Below are positions 55,026-64,000 of a stretch of DNA of 64,000 bases, one piece after another. The notes beneath the pieces were generated by a model. The model was given only the letters and a program-made list of their open reading frames with translations. It was not told the origin of the DNA and ran no database searches. Positions within the stretch are counted from its first letter, which is position 1. The number at the start of each line of letters is the position of its first letter. Where the stretch lies: NCBI GenBank assembly GCA_009746045.1, contig RPFO01000041.1, positions 5,384,920 through 5,448,919 of the forward strand, given 5' to 3'. A program made the translations under genes and the position numbers. The stretch comes from Mesostigma viride. Taxonomy: Eukaryota > Streptophyta > Mesostigmatophyceae > Mesostigmatales > Mesostigmataceae.

Positions 55026-55645
55026 AGTTGAATGAGAGTTTACTCCCGAGGGAATCCATGGCTCTTGCAGGAAAGTTGCCTTTATTATAATGTGGAAACA
55101 CAGACGTAAGTCACGTCACTTCCAAGACTGCACGTAGCACAGACGACAGGGTCGCAGTGCCAAGAGAGCGTGCACGCAAGAACTAGCGTCCTAGAGCTAA
55201 CAAGTCACTCATATAGCTTGCTAGGGACACGTCCAAGTATTCAGCTGCACTGTCACAGCTGAACTGTCAATCAATTGATTACACAGACTCTGGCACGCCT
55301 TTGGCGCGCAGATCTATCAATTGTCCATACGGCTAGTCCTGTGGACCTATCCGTACACTACTCAGCATCAATTGTCTCATAGGTCCTGGCGCGCTACAGC
55401 ACGCCTACCTATCAATTGACCATCACGTCCTGTACAATTAAGTCCTGTCAACGTCCTGCGGACTATCAAAGTGACACTTGTACATCCTGTGTCCGTACGC
55501 GCCCACAGTGGCGCGCCGGATACTGTCGGCACAGCCTAGGAAACGTCATAACTTTTACGTCCCGTAACCAAATGAGGCGTTCAAGGTGCCGTTGGAAAGA
55601 GCGTAACAATCTCTACCCCTCTAACGTAAATCCTTTACGTTAACT
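55026..55645 (-). repeat. 5' LTR of element B1
   Basis: 620 bp; begins AGTTAACG (minus strand) and ends CATTCAACT. TSD TATCC follows at 55646-55650. AATAAA on the minus strand at 55081-55086. Confidence 0.95.
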
Positions 55646-55650
55646 TATCC

Positions 55651-56613
55651 TGGCCTTGGTGTCCCCCCAAGACGGAGTCATGTAACTCAAATAATACCTC
55701 GGCGCGGCATATTTGGGGGACATACAAGCGCCATGAGTCTTGACGGGCCGCCTGGCCACTGACATTCACGTAAAGGAACCTGTTTTGAAACTTGGCTGGG
55801 TAGCCGTCCATGCTCTGAGGGCGGGCAGCTATGGCTTCATTTGCCTTGCCCTCAGTGACCGTGAAGCGCGAGATGAGGCGCTCTAGGTCCGTCGGAGCTG
55901 ATGACGACCGTTGTTGCAGTATTTGCCAACGTGAATGCCTCTCCAACGGGCTGCATTGGAGGGTAAACTCCTGTCGTCGGCACCACATGGCTGTACGGGG
56001 CCGAAGTCCTTCCCCCCCCTGCGGCTGCGCACGTGCCCTCACGTGCAGGGGTGCTGCCGGCGAGGCGCACGGGATGGTCAACAGTGTCAACCTCCGCGGT
56101 TGTGGCGCCACAGAAGAGGAAGGGGCTCATCGGGTCGCTCAAGCGGTCGCCAAAGGGGGCGACGGGACCATGGGAGGGGATCAACGTCGTGGCCAAAACG
56201 TCAAGATCCTCATAAAACCAATAGTCGGGGCGACGCGACAGGGCGTCAGGGACCGTGTTGTCAAGGCCCTTGACATATTCGATCTTGAACGGACCGAACT
56301 GTGCCAAATATTCAAGCCAACGGGCTTGGCGTGGCGTAAGCGTGGGCTGCGTCAACAAGTGCGTGAGGGGCCGATGGTCGGTCTGGATGATCAAGCGGTA
56401 CGGGTCCGCAGGGTCGGGTTCGGCCATGGCCATGTTGAACTGAGCACCCAGAAGATGGTGCCGCCAAGTATGGCAACAGTACACCACGGCCAACAACTCT
56501 TGCTGATGGACCGGGTAATTTCTTTCGGCCGGGATCATCGTCCGGGAGATATACTCGACCGGTTGCATGGAGACCGAGACCATGGTCTTGGAGCAGCACA
56601 CCGCCAATAGCAA
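55651..56613 (-). pseudogene. Ty3/gypsy RNase H, linker and start of integrase
   Basis: On the minus strand: RNase H motifs LAVVYCCHTWRHHLLG, IIQTDHRPL, WLEYLAQFGPFKIEYVKG and NTVPDALSRRPDYW. A linker follows, then the integrase N-terminal region (FELHDSVLGGHQGQD), where B1 is inserted. A frameshift lies in the linker near 56000. The remainder is at 1-574. Confidence 0.9.
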
Positions 56614-57942
56614 CCTTGCTAGAATCGCTATTGACCACGAATGGCTTGGTGGGATCCGGAAGGATGAGGACAGGCGCAGTGGCGAGCCTGGCCTTCAGCA
56701 GGTCAAAGGCCTGTTGACACAGGCCTGACCATTCCCATGGTGCGTCCTTCTTGAGGAGGTGAGTAAGCGGGGCCGCGATGGTCGCGAAACGCGGGATGAA
56801 GCGGCGATAATACGATACCAAGCCCAAGAAGCTGCGCAAGGCGGGAACAGGCCACTGTTGGACGGCGGCGACCTTATCGGGGTCCGTGGACACGCCCTTG
56901 TCCGAGAGAATGTGGCCTAAAAAGGGGACGCTGCGGCCTGATTCTACCTTGCTGCGGCGGGCGGACAGTTTATTATCCGCCATGATCTGCAGAACCTCGG
57001 CAACATCGTCCAAGTGCTCCTCGAACGTGCGAGAGAAAATGAGGATGTCATCCAAGTAGATGGCCTGACCCAGGTGCGTTTGTACGGCTGCGTCCCCGGG
57101 TCCCACGGGATAGTCGGGTCGCGCAGGTCTGCCGAGACCTGGGGCAGCCGACTAGTGCCCATCACCGACCTAAAGAGGTGGTTCATGAGCATCTGAAAAG
57201 AGGCAGGGCTGTTGTTACACAAGCCCATGGCCGCCACGCGGAATTGGTAATGGCCAAAAGGCTTGGCAAAGGCTGTTTTATGGCAATCTTCGGGGGCGAT
57301 CCGAAGTTGCCAAAAACCGTCTGCACAATCGAGCACCGTAAAGTACTTGGCGCCCTCCACCTTATGAAATATATCATCGATGCGGGGGAGGGGATACTTG
57401 GACTTCAAGGTGATCGCATTGAGTTTGCGATAATCCGTAACCAGACGCCACTTCCCATTGGGTTTGGGCACCAGCAACACGCCCGCGCTGTAAGGGCTAT
57501 TGCTGGGCTCAATCAAGCCGGCCTCCAACAAGCCGACCAAGATCTTCTTGAGCTCTGCCAACTCCACGGGCCCCATGCGAAAAATGGGTGAGGTGGTAGG
57601 TGGGTGCCCCTCCTGCAAATGAATGCGGTGGAGCACCGGTCTGGCCGGGGGAAACGTAGGTGTTTTCTCCTCAAACACGGCTGAATACTGATCGAGCACT
57701 GCGTTGAGTCGTTTCACCTCGTCTTCCTACAAGTCCATGCCAAGCGAGTTTAACGAAACTCCAGCCTGTGCATGCTGGGCGCTGGGCCCGCGCGCGTGGG
57801 CAAGGGCGTCCAGACGAATGGAGTAAACGGGAGGAGGCTGCCGGGCTCTCATCATCCGCTTGAACTCCCTTTTGGACATGAGAATGTCCGCAAGGCGACG
57901 ACGGTCACTCTTGAGGGCAGGCGTGTCATCGGTGATGGTCAT
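56312..57942 (-). pseudogene. Ty3/gypsy reverse transcriptase
   Basis: The RT begins near 57720 (VFEEKTPTFPPARPVLHRI) with LIEPSNSPYSAGVLLVPKP, GKWRLVTDYRKLN, YFTVLDCADGFWQLRI and TAFAKPFGHYQFRVAAMGL. The active site is YLDD in AIYLDDILIFSRTFEEHLDD (frame of 57106-56312), followed by SYYRRFIPRFATIAAPLTHLL and the start of RNase H (NSDSSKVAIGGVLLQ). Between MNHLFRSVMG and the YLDD segment the frame shifts (about 57100-57190), and a TAG-type stop lies near 57725. Confidence 0.92.
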
Positions 57943-58158
57943 GCCGTTGGCCGCATACTGCCGCTCAGGTAACCAGAATGACCCATCTGGGAAGTGGGTA
58001 CAGTAACCATGGTACCAAAACAGACGGTCACCTTGGATAGGTGCAGCCAGTCAATCCCTAGGATGATATCAGCCGCTTGTAAGGGAATGACCGTGGCGCG
58101 AATGGGCACGCTGGTGCCTTGTACGATAGGGGCCGAGTCCACGTAGCCCGGGGATGGC

Positions 58159-58833
58159 TGAGTGTAGTGTTAAATTACGGAGGAGGAGGAAAGATCTTTG
58201 AGCCGTTTCGACCTCAATATATATTGTATTAATGATTAAATTGCGTAGTGACCAAAGACATGGCCAACAAGGCCTTCCCAACAAGGGAATCGACCCAACA
58301 AGGGTGACGACTCCGACCAACAAGGTCTTTCCAACAAGGAATTCCCAACAAGGGTGTGAGTTGGACCAACAAGGTAACTTTCATTAGAAAATAGATTACG
58401 TTTTATATCTTGTGTCGACCAAAGCATTGATGCTGAAAAGATGCCGATAAGATGAACTAGATGCCGATAAGGTGTCTCGAATGTTCTAGAGCATCATCGA
58501 GAAGATAAGGTTCAGGAATATTCGATAAAGGTGCCGACAACCTTATGAGTGACTAGGAGGTACTGTCGTTCGGCACACATTTTATATGATAACTGTCGAC
58601 TAAACAAATTCGTCACAAATTCTACATAGCATCGTCAAAACATTGCAAATATTTAGAAACAATTCCGGTGAAGAGTTAACTGATCTAACTGCAAAGGGTA
58701 ACACTCGGTTCCCTGGCTACCAACGATCAGGTTCTTGACCAAAAGTACGTCAAATGTCATCCTAATTGCTAAGGTGACAAATAAATGCCACCCGCTACCA
58801 ACGGATGAAAAAGTATTGTAGTCCAGACGTAAA
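58159..58833. mobile_element. Unclassified insertion in the Ty3 protease
   Basis: About 675 bp, AT-rich, with no ORF, separating two halves of the protease. Ends are imprecise and I could not define a TSD. It contains the CCAACAAGG repeat cluster. Confidence 0.5.
58262..58378 (+). repeat. CCAACAAGG repeat cluster
   Basis: Eight CCAACAAGG words within about 115 bp, spaced irregularly with GAAT- or GTGA-type spacers. Confidence 0.85.
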
Positions 58834-59143
58834 AAAGTTGTCACACGTGGCAAACAGTGCCAGATTTTCTGACATGTAGCCATCCGAGTATCGCACGCGC
58901 CGAGCAATGGTATGGGGAGTCGGGGTTACTCCCAGGCGCTGCACTATGGCCTCACTGACGAAGGTGGTAGCCGCACCACTGTCAATGAGGACCTTGATGC
59001 CCTCCAAACAACGCCCAGAGCTCTGGGGGTCTGGTAGGCTTCCAGTGAAGAGGAGTAGTTGGCGCGGGCCTTCGCTAGGCTCAGCTTGCCATTCCTGGGT
59101 CTCTGTCACCACATTACATGGTAACAAAACTTGGGCGACTTGT

Positions 59144-59781
59144 TCATGGCCGGGTAAGGTGTCGCCCGGAGTGCCCTCCCGGCCTCTCAGTCCAACGCCT
59201 CTCCTGCAGGCCCCTCGTCCACCGGTGTGCCTCGCAGATGGCCGGATGCGGCCGCGGAAGAGCCATCATCAGGCTCGGCCGCGTCTGCGGCATCCAGTTG
59301 GTTGAGGGCATGCCCAGCTTGCTGGTAGGCGCTTGGGGGCGCCTTGGGTTGTTGGTACAGCCGGGGCTGTTGGCGCACTTGTTGCAAGCGTCGGGCACGC
59401 TCACCCGCACTGGGAGCTGTGCGCATATTTCGCGCCGGTGGTGGCCTCGAGGCCATTTGCGGGGAGGCCGCTTGGAAGTTGTTGCGTTGCACAGGCGGGC
59501 CGGGGCCTGGTCCAGCGGAGGGAGATCAGGGCACTCGCGTTTGATGTGCCCCACGCGGTTGCAGTGGTAGCACTGAATCCGGGAAGTGTCCAAGGCATTA
59601 ATGTCCAGGACCTCGCACTGTAGCTCATCCACCCACACGGGGGCGAATCCCAGCTCATTGAGTTCCAGTGCATTCACGCGGGGTTTTGGGGTCCGCTGCA
59701 CCAAGGGAGCTATCTCCGCTAGGTAGTAGGTCTTGATGTCCTGCAGGTTCCATTGAGCCCAGGAGAGGTGGGCGAATTTCC
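59144..59781 (-). pseudogene. Ty3/gypsy Gag, 3' part
   Basis: From the boundary with element H: RKFAHLSWAQWNLQDIKTYY, PLVQRTPKPRVNALELNELG and the zinc knuckle CYHCNRVGHIKREC (CX2CX4HX4C, about 59570). After a frameshift near 59490 comes a Gln/Pro/Arg-rich tail ending at 59187. The N-terminal part of Gag is cut off by element H and does not appear in the window. Confidence 0.85.
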
Positions 59782-60402
59782 TGTTAGAAAATAGACCTAG
59801 GAGTAGCTTCGAAATTATATATTGCATTACCTGAATCAACTTTGTTGCATGCTTGCCATAGTCAGATTAATTTATTGCATCGCCTGAGGCATAATGAGAA
59901 ACGGAGCAATGTCAAGCAATATACTTCTGGCCCAACACGCTCCTATACCATACTACACAATACTGGCCGTCCAAGACATTGTTCCAGGGGGCGGCACAGC
60001 AATATTGGTCGTGCGATGCATGCATGACACACATACATAACTTGAGCGCCGTGGCGCCAACACAAAGTGACAAAAACGACTTACGTGTACTTCTAGCATA
60101 GTGCACGACTTACATGCACAATATTCATGTTCGATTCTGGTACGGTACCGTCGGCTGTAGTACCGACTACTACATTTCAACTTTTTTCTGTTTCGTGGCC
60201 AAAAAGCAACTAGGCCGAATAGTATAGCACTGTCATAAACTGCCCGAACTAGCTATACTAAAAACTGTCAGGCATATTGGGGCATATCCTTGACACACCC
60301 CTTGCACCAATGTGCCTCGTGTTAATAACAAACAGGTGCCCCCCTTGCTCAAGGATGCCATAGCTAGTGAGGGTATCCGGGTATACTCCCTTGATGCCAA
60401 CA
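59782..60402 (-). repeat. Probable 3' LTR of element H
   Basis: Inferred from its ends: TGTTAGAAAATAGACC on the left and GATGCCAACA on the right (TG/CA, TGTT/AACA), lying exactly between the end of Ty3 gag and a polypurine tract CCCCCCTT identical to that of D. The partner LTR is not in the window. Confidence 0.6.
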
Positions 60403-60787
60403 CCCCCCTTACACGGATATCCTGGTGTTAATGAGAAACAAGGTAGGAGAGACTAGTAATGCTGTAGCCCCAAGGTGTCCCGAGGAGTGCGCCACAGCGT
60501 CCGGGTACATTCAAAAGACCTGGTTGGGCAACCTGGCCCCCAGGTGTCCCTGGGAGTGCGCCGAGGTGCCAAGTAAATAGAGCTGGTACTGGTTACTGGT
60601 GACTGTCACTTGTCACTGATCAGGCAGATATGCTGGCAGTTACTCCTGCTCCTTCCCGCCACGTCTGGTCGGGGTGGGTGACTGCGGCAATGCCTAGAGA
60701 CAGGGGTGCTCAGGTGCTGCTGCAGCTCTCAAGACGCCACGTCTGGTCGCTGGGTGCAGCTGGCAGCTGAAGCTACTGCGGGCTGTC
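60403..60787 (-). other. Element H sequence between polypurine tract and gag
   Basis: About 385 nt without integrase or RT motifs. GCCCCAAGGTGTCCC and CCCCAGGTGTCCCTGGGAG are related words about 70 nt apart. Confidence 0.5.
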
Positions 60788-62296
60788 TCAGGTGTGGAAC
60801 CCATAGGTGATATCCATGGTGTTGCCAGGGTGAGTGTTGTCCGTGCTGCCGGTGAAGGTAAGATGGGCTGCTGGAAGTCCCCCGTCGGTGTGATTGGCGC
60901 GGGTGGGACGCAGGTGAGGGTGCTTGTGCCAGCAGGTAGCCTCCACGTGAGAGAAGCGTCCACAGTGGGTACACTTGTCAGATGCACCACGAGTAGGTCC
61001 CCCGCGGTTGCCCCCGCCCCCACGTCCGCGGCCACGGGTGGTGTGGTAGGCGGTGCCCGAGTTCGCCTCCTCGGCAGACTTGGTGCCGTGAACAATATCC
61101 CAGGCCTTGAGAAGAGCGGCCTTGGTTTCTTGAAGCGTCACTTTGTCAGCCATGGGTTAAGAGAAGCAAGGGCAGGCAGTAAATCATCAGGCACGCCAGC
61201 AATAAAGTTTTCAGCCAGGTCCTCCTCGGCCATGTGGCCACCGGCAGCTTGTAGGTCAGCGTGATCCATCTCGCCCTGTGTGAAAAACTGGCGCATGGTC
61301 TGTCCCCGTTCCAGTTTCATTCTTGCGTCTAAGGGCACGACGATTGCTCATTAAAAGCTTTGGCTGTTCGTATTCCTCGCATAGACGTTTATAGGCAACG
61401 CTCCCAACTTTCTTGGGGACATTATTCACGAGCTTAAGGGGACTCGTCACCAAAACACCAAAAAATCAATAAAAATTCAAAACTCTCATTAAACCTATGC
61501 AAACAGTGCCCAAAAGTGATTGGGGACACAAAGTAGCATTTATGACGATTTGTCGTGCACTTACTAGGGGTACTACCCCTGGCATGTGGCTAAAAATAGC
61601 ACAAGACGCTAAACCGTTCTTGCCGCCCAACGGTCAATAGGAGCATCTGTTTGACCTGCCCATACATTCCAAACGAGTTCCCCCTCTCCTCGACCGTTTG
61701 AGCTACTAACATGGGTCGGCGGGGCAGGTTTGTGAGAGTTATTAATTTTCCCGCCAAAATACGGTCTTTTTTGGCGGGAAAATTAATAACTCTCACAAAC
61801 CTGACCCGCTGAACCATGTTAGTAACTCAAACGGTCGAGGAGAGGGGGAACTTGTTTGGAATGTATGGGCAGGTCAATCAGATGCTCCTATTGACCGTGG
61901 CGTGGCAAAAACGGTTTAGCGTCTTGTGCTATTTTTAGCCAAATGCCGGGGGTAATACCCCAAGTAAGTGCACGACAAATCGTCATAAATGCTACTTTGG
62001 GTCCCCAAACCCATTTGGGCATTGTTCGCATAGGTTTAATGTGAGTTTTGAATTTTTATTGATTTTTTGGTGTTTTGGTGACGAGTCCCCTTAAGAGCCG
62101 GGCCCACTAGGCACTGCGTCAGAGCAGCAAAAAGAATATAGTCACGCTGCTCATCTTCTTCCACGCCCAACAGAATACTGAGCATGCCAAAAGCGGCCAC
62201 AATTGCGACAAGCGGAATTTTAGTGTCCTCCCATTTGCTGGGGTCGGAGCCATTGAAAGAAGTGATGCTCTTGCAGGCGGTAATCAGGTTGAGGTC
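60788..62296 (-). pseudogene. gag: Gag of Copia-type element H
   Basis: Read from 62296: ACKSITSFNGSDPSKWED, then a helical capsid region, VAYKRLCEEYEQPKLLMSN, LERGQTMRQFFTQGEMDHAD and LAENFIAGVPDDLLPALASL (UBN2-type Copia Gag). It continues to the zinc knuckle CTHCGRFSHVEATC with GRGRGGGGNRGG before it. Frameshifts are near 61345 and 61150. The MITE at 61438-62090 splits it. B2 removes the start. Confidence 0.8.
61438..62090. mobile_element. Foldback MITE with TTAA target duplication
   Basis: 653 bp consisting of two inverted arms of about 318 bp (61438-61755, 61773-62090) around a 17-nt loop. Arm ends are GGGGACTCGTCACC. TTAA on both sides (61434-61437, 62091-62094) matches the target of piggyBac-type transposases. 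The arms differ by a few substitutions. No coding capacity. Confidence 0.85.
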
Positions 62297-62911
62297 AGTT
62301 AACGTTAAGGATTTACATTAGATGGATAGAGATTGTTACGCTCTTTCCAACGGCACCTTGAACGCCTCATTTGGTTAAGGAACGTAAAAGTTATGACGTT
62401 TCCTAGGCTGTGCCGACAGTACCCGGCGCGCCACTGTGGGCGCGTACGGACACAGGATGTACAAGTGTCACTATGATAGTCCGCAGGACGTTGACAGGAC
62501 TTGTACAGGACTTGATGGTCAATTGATAGGTAGGCGTGCTGTAGCGCGCCAGGACCTATGAGACAACTGATGCTGAGTAGTGTACGGATAGGTCCACAGG
62601 ACTAGCCGTATGGACAATTGATAGATCTGCGCGCCAAAGGCGTGCCAGAGTCTGTGTAATCAATTGATTGACAGTTCAGCTGTGACAGTGCAGCTGAATA
62701 CTTGGACGCGTCCCTAGCAAGCTATATGTGTGACTTGGTAGCTCTAGGACGCAAGTTCTTGCGTGCACGCTCTCTTGGCACTGCGACCCTGTCGCCTGTG
62801 CTGCGTGCAGTCTTGGAAGTGACGTGACTTACGTCTGTGTTCCTTATTCATAATAAAGGCAACATTTCCTGCAAGAACCATGGCGGAATTCTGCACAACC
62901 CTCTCTCAACT
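62297..62911 (+). repeat. 5' LTR of B2
   Basis: 615 bp, begins AGTTAACG, ends CTCTCTCAACT. AATAAA near 62852 lies in the same place as in B1. The end region differs from B1 (CATGGCGGAATTCTGC against CATGGATTCCCTC). Confidence 0.93.
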
Positions 62912-62921
62912 CGTATTACAA
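62912..62921 (+). promoter_or_regulatory. Primer-site region of B2
   Basis: CGTATTACAA directly after the LTR, identical to B1. The tail that would hold its complement lies outside the window. Confidence 0.65.
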
Positions 62922-62935
62922 GCCTTTTCACGATC

Positions 62936-63685
62936 ATGCCGAATTCCCAAGAGTTTCGCATTCCTACCGATGAGGAAGTAGCTGCTCCGCCGGCAGATCC
63001 ATTACCGGCTCCACAACCGCGTGAGCCGCAGCCGGTTGCTGCGTCGTGGCAAGCTCTCGTTGACGAGGTCACGACATCACTCGACGAATTGCATCGTCGA
63101 CAGCGGGCAGCGCTCCCGTTGCTGGGAGATTTTCCAGAAGACCCCCGCTTGCCGCAGCTGGTGCCGGCGATTCGTGGTCCATTGGACTCAATCCCGTCGA
63201 TTCTATCGGCTTTTACGGTCCAGGTCCGCGGAGGCCTTCGTTCGGTGAACGAGGTCACCACCGCCATTGAGGAGGTGGATAACGCCATTTCCTCGCTCAC
63301 CGGCTACCAGCGAAATTTACAAAACTGGGCCTCGACGCGCACGGGGGGCGCGCCTGTGGTCTCAACAAATTTGTTTCAAGACATCGCGTTGCTCTCGCTG
63401 CTCACTCGCGGCGTCCGCACTCGCGAGCGCCAGGTTCTCATTAACCTGGTGGCATTTCTCTCGGCTCTGCGTGAGTGGATCCCAGCTGGCTGGGAGCTTC
63501 TCTCCATCTTCACGCATCCTCTTCGCATCGTCGCGCGTCGGCGCATTGCGATTTTCATCCCGACGCAAAACCAGGCGAGTACGCCTGTTTTGATCCACGC
63601 CGGCGCAGGTCCGGCTATCACGCCAGACATGGAGGACGCCGAGTTTGCGTACGAGTACTGCGACTTTCGTGGCCTTGACTATTAA
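62936..63685 (+). CDS. ORF1 of B2, intact
   Basis: ATG at 62936, 249 residues, uninterrupted. N-terminal Pro/Ala/Glu-rich part (1-60), then a helical region with LDELHRRQRAALPLLGDF and IEEVDNAISSLTGYQRNLQN. A conserved C-terminal half follows (TNLFQDIALLSLL, VLINLVAFLSALREW, LLSIFTHPLRIVARRR), with an acidic end EDAEFAYEYCDF. It is homologous to the split ORF1 of B1 and, distantly, of E1. No known domain was recognised; coiled-coil-like helices suggest an oligomerising structural protein. It is the only intact copy in the window. Confidence 0.85.
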   Translation: MPNSQEFRIPTDEEVAAPPADPLPAPQPREPQPVAASWQALVDEVTTSLDELHRRQRAALPLLGDFPEDPRLPQLVPAIRGPLDSIPSILSAFTVQVRGGLRSVNEVTTAIEEVDNAISSLTGYQRNLQNWASTRTGGAPVVSTNLFQDIALLSLLTRGVRTRERQVLINLVAFLSALREWIPAGWELLSIFTHPLRIVARRRIAIFIPTQNQASTPVLIHAGAGPAITPDMEDAEFAYEYCDFRGLDY

Positions 63686-63848
63686 AACGTCGGCCATTTT
63701 TCCAGTGCTCGTCGGCATTTTGTCGACACTTCGGCGGCATTTCGCGGGGGCGGCGGCGACACCGGCGCAGGCGGCAATACTCGACAGTTTTGTACATACT
63801 TTGTTTTGCTGCTTTGCTCCAGTGTTCTAGGACAGCTTGTAGGGCATC
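63686..63848 (+). other. Spacer between ORF1 and gag of B2
   Basis: 163 nt, GC-rich then T-rich (TTTGTTTTGCTGCTTTGCTC), ending about 15 nt before the gag ATG. In E1 a similar T-rich stretch TGTTTTGTTTTGTCC (5050-5064) precedes the gag ATG. A role in internal initiation is speculative. Confidence 0.4.
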
Positions 63849-64000
63849 ATGGCAGACGGGCGCCGTAGCAAGGGTGCCCCAGCCAGTGGGAATAATGGTG
63901 GTGCTGGTAGTGGGACAGCTCACGTAGATGACGTGGGTGTCACCGGTGAAATTACCAATGTACATCACAACAATAATAATACACAAGCTGTGCATGGATT
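63849..64000 (+). CDS. gag: Gag of B2, N-terminal part
   Basis: ATG at 63849: MADGRRSKGAPASGNNGGAG, closely matching the B1 gag start at 21900. Open to the window edge. Confidence 0.8.
   Translation, partial: MADGRRSKGAPASGNNGGAGSGTAHVDDVGVTGEITNVHHNNNNTQAVHG

Larger units (their letters stand above)
57939..59127 (-). pseudogene. Ty3/gypsy protease, interrupted
   Basis: N-terminal part from 59127 with the active site VLIDSGAATTFVSEAIVQRL. It is interrupted at about 58833 by a roughly 675-bp insertion and resumes near 58159 with YVDSAPIVQGTSVPIRATV and the flap-end motif ADIILGIDWLHLS. It processes the polyprotein. Confidence 0.85.
59782..64000 (-). mobile_element. Copia-type element H, continuing beyond the window
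   Basis: Inserted in Ty3 gag. Its 3' LTR (59782-60402), polypurine tract (60403-60410) and gag (60788-62296) are on the minus strand. B2 and a foldback MITE are inserted in gag. Its 5' LTR must lie right of the window. No protease, integrase or RT lies between gag and the 3' LTR, so it is non-autonomous or deleted, like D. Confidence 0.7.
62297..64000 (+). mobile_element. LTR retrotransposon B2, second B-family copy, cut by the window
   Basis: 5' LTR, primer-site region, intact ORF1 and the start of gag, in the opposite orientation to B1. The left TSD candidate is AGGTC (62292-62296). It is inserted in gag of element H. Confidence 0.9.

Overview
The window is eukaryotic nuclear DNA from a very repeat-rich genome. 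Almost every base can be assigned to nested transposable elements, and no bacterial gene layout is present. The mixture (Ty3/gypsy, classical Copia with an initiator-Met primer site, a Copia-related clade, an L1-like LINE, CACTA-like DNA elements, GT-AG intron candidates) and the balanced GC suggest a plant or green-alga lineage. That placement is an inference with low confidence; no single-copy host gene was recognised.

The layout is one long Russian doll, reconstructed from target-site duplications (TSDs) and restored reading frames. (1) A Ty3/gypsy element on the minus strand is split into 55651-59781 (gag, PR, RT, RH) and 1-574 (IN). (2) Element B1 (minus, 580-55645, TSD TATCC) sits in its pol gene. 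(3) B1 holds three insertions: element A (22382-54561, TSD GGAAT) in its first ORF; Copia-type element D (16253-20773, TSD GGTTG) at the end of its gag; and tandem repeat K1 (1935-12379) in its 3' noncoding part. (4) K1 holds element E1 (3196-11664, TSD AACCC). Element A holds a solo LTR (27857-28510, TSD TTATG), fragment C (29062-31058) and a 23.3-kb CACTA-like element L (31176-54510). (5) L contains repeat copy K2 (31569-44278). (6) K2 contains DNA element J (32212-42954, TSD CAA). (7) J contains a LINE (39772-41708). On the right, a further Copia element H (59782 onward, minus) carries a foldback MITE and a second B-family copy, B2 (62297 onward, plus). K1 and K2 serve as each other's empty sites, which confirms the E1 and J insertions base for base.

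The most interesting system is the A/B/E group of LTR retrotransposons. (a) The LTRs run from AGTT to AACT instead of TG to CA. (b) An extra ORF precedes gag in B and E. (c) The protein order is gag-integrase-protease-RT-RNase H, with the protease after the integrase. (d) The RT active site reads HGDD. (e) The first bases after the 5' LTR do not match a normal tRNA 3' end; instead they are exactly complementary, over 10-12 nt, to a short sequence between the RNase H stop codon and the 3' LTR of the same element. This holds in all three elements with three different sequences. In B and E it lies in a shared layout: tRNA T-arm-like hairpin, about 130-145 nt, GGCGCC hairpin, about 30 nt, complement of the primer site. 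I infer an element-encoded primer or a 5'-3' cyclisation signal.

Most coding regions carry single-base frameshifts, even in E1, whose LTRs are nearly identical. Residual sequencing indels therefore cannot be separated from real decay by reading alone.
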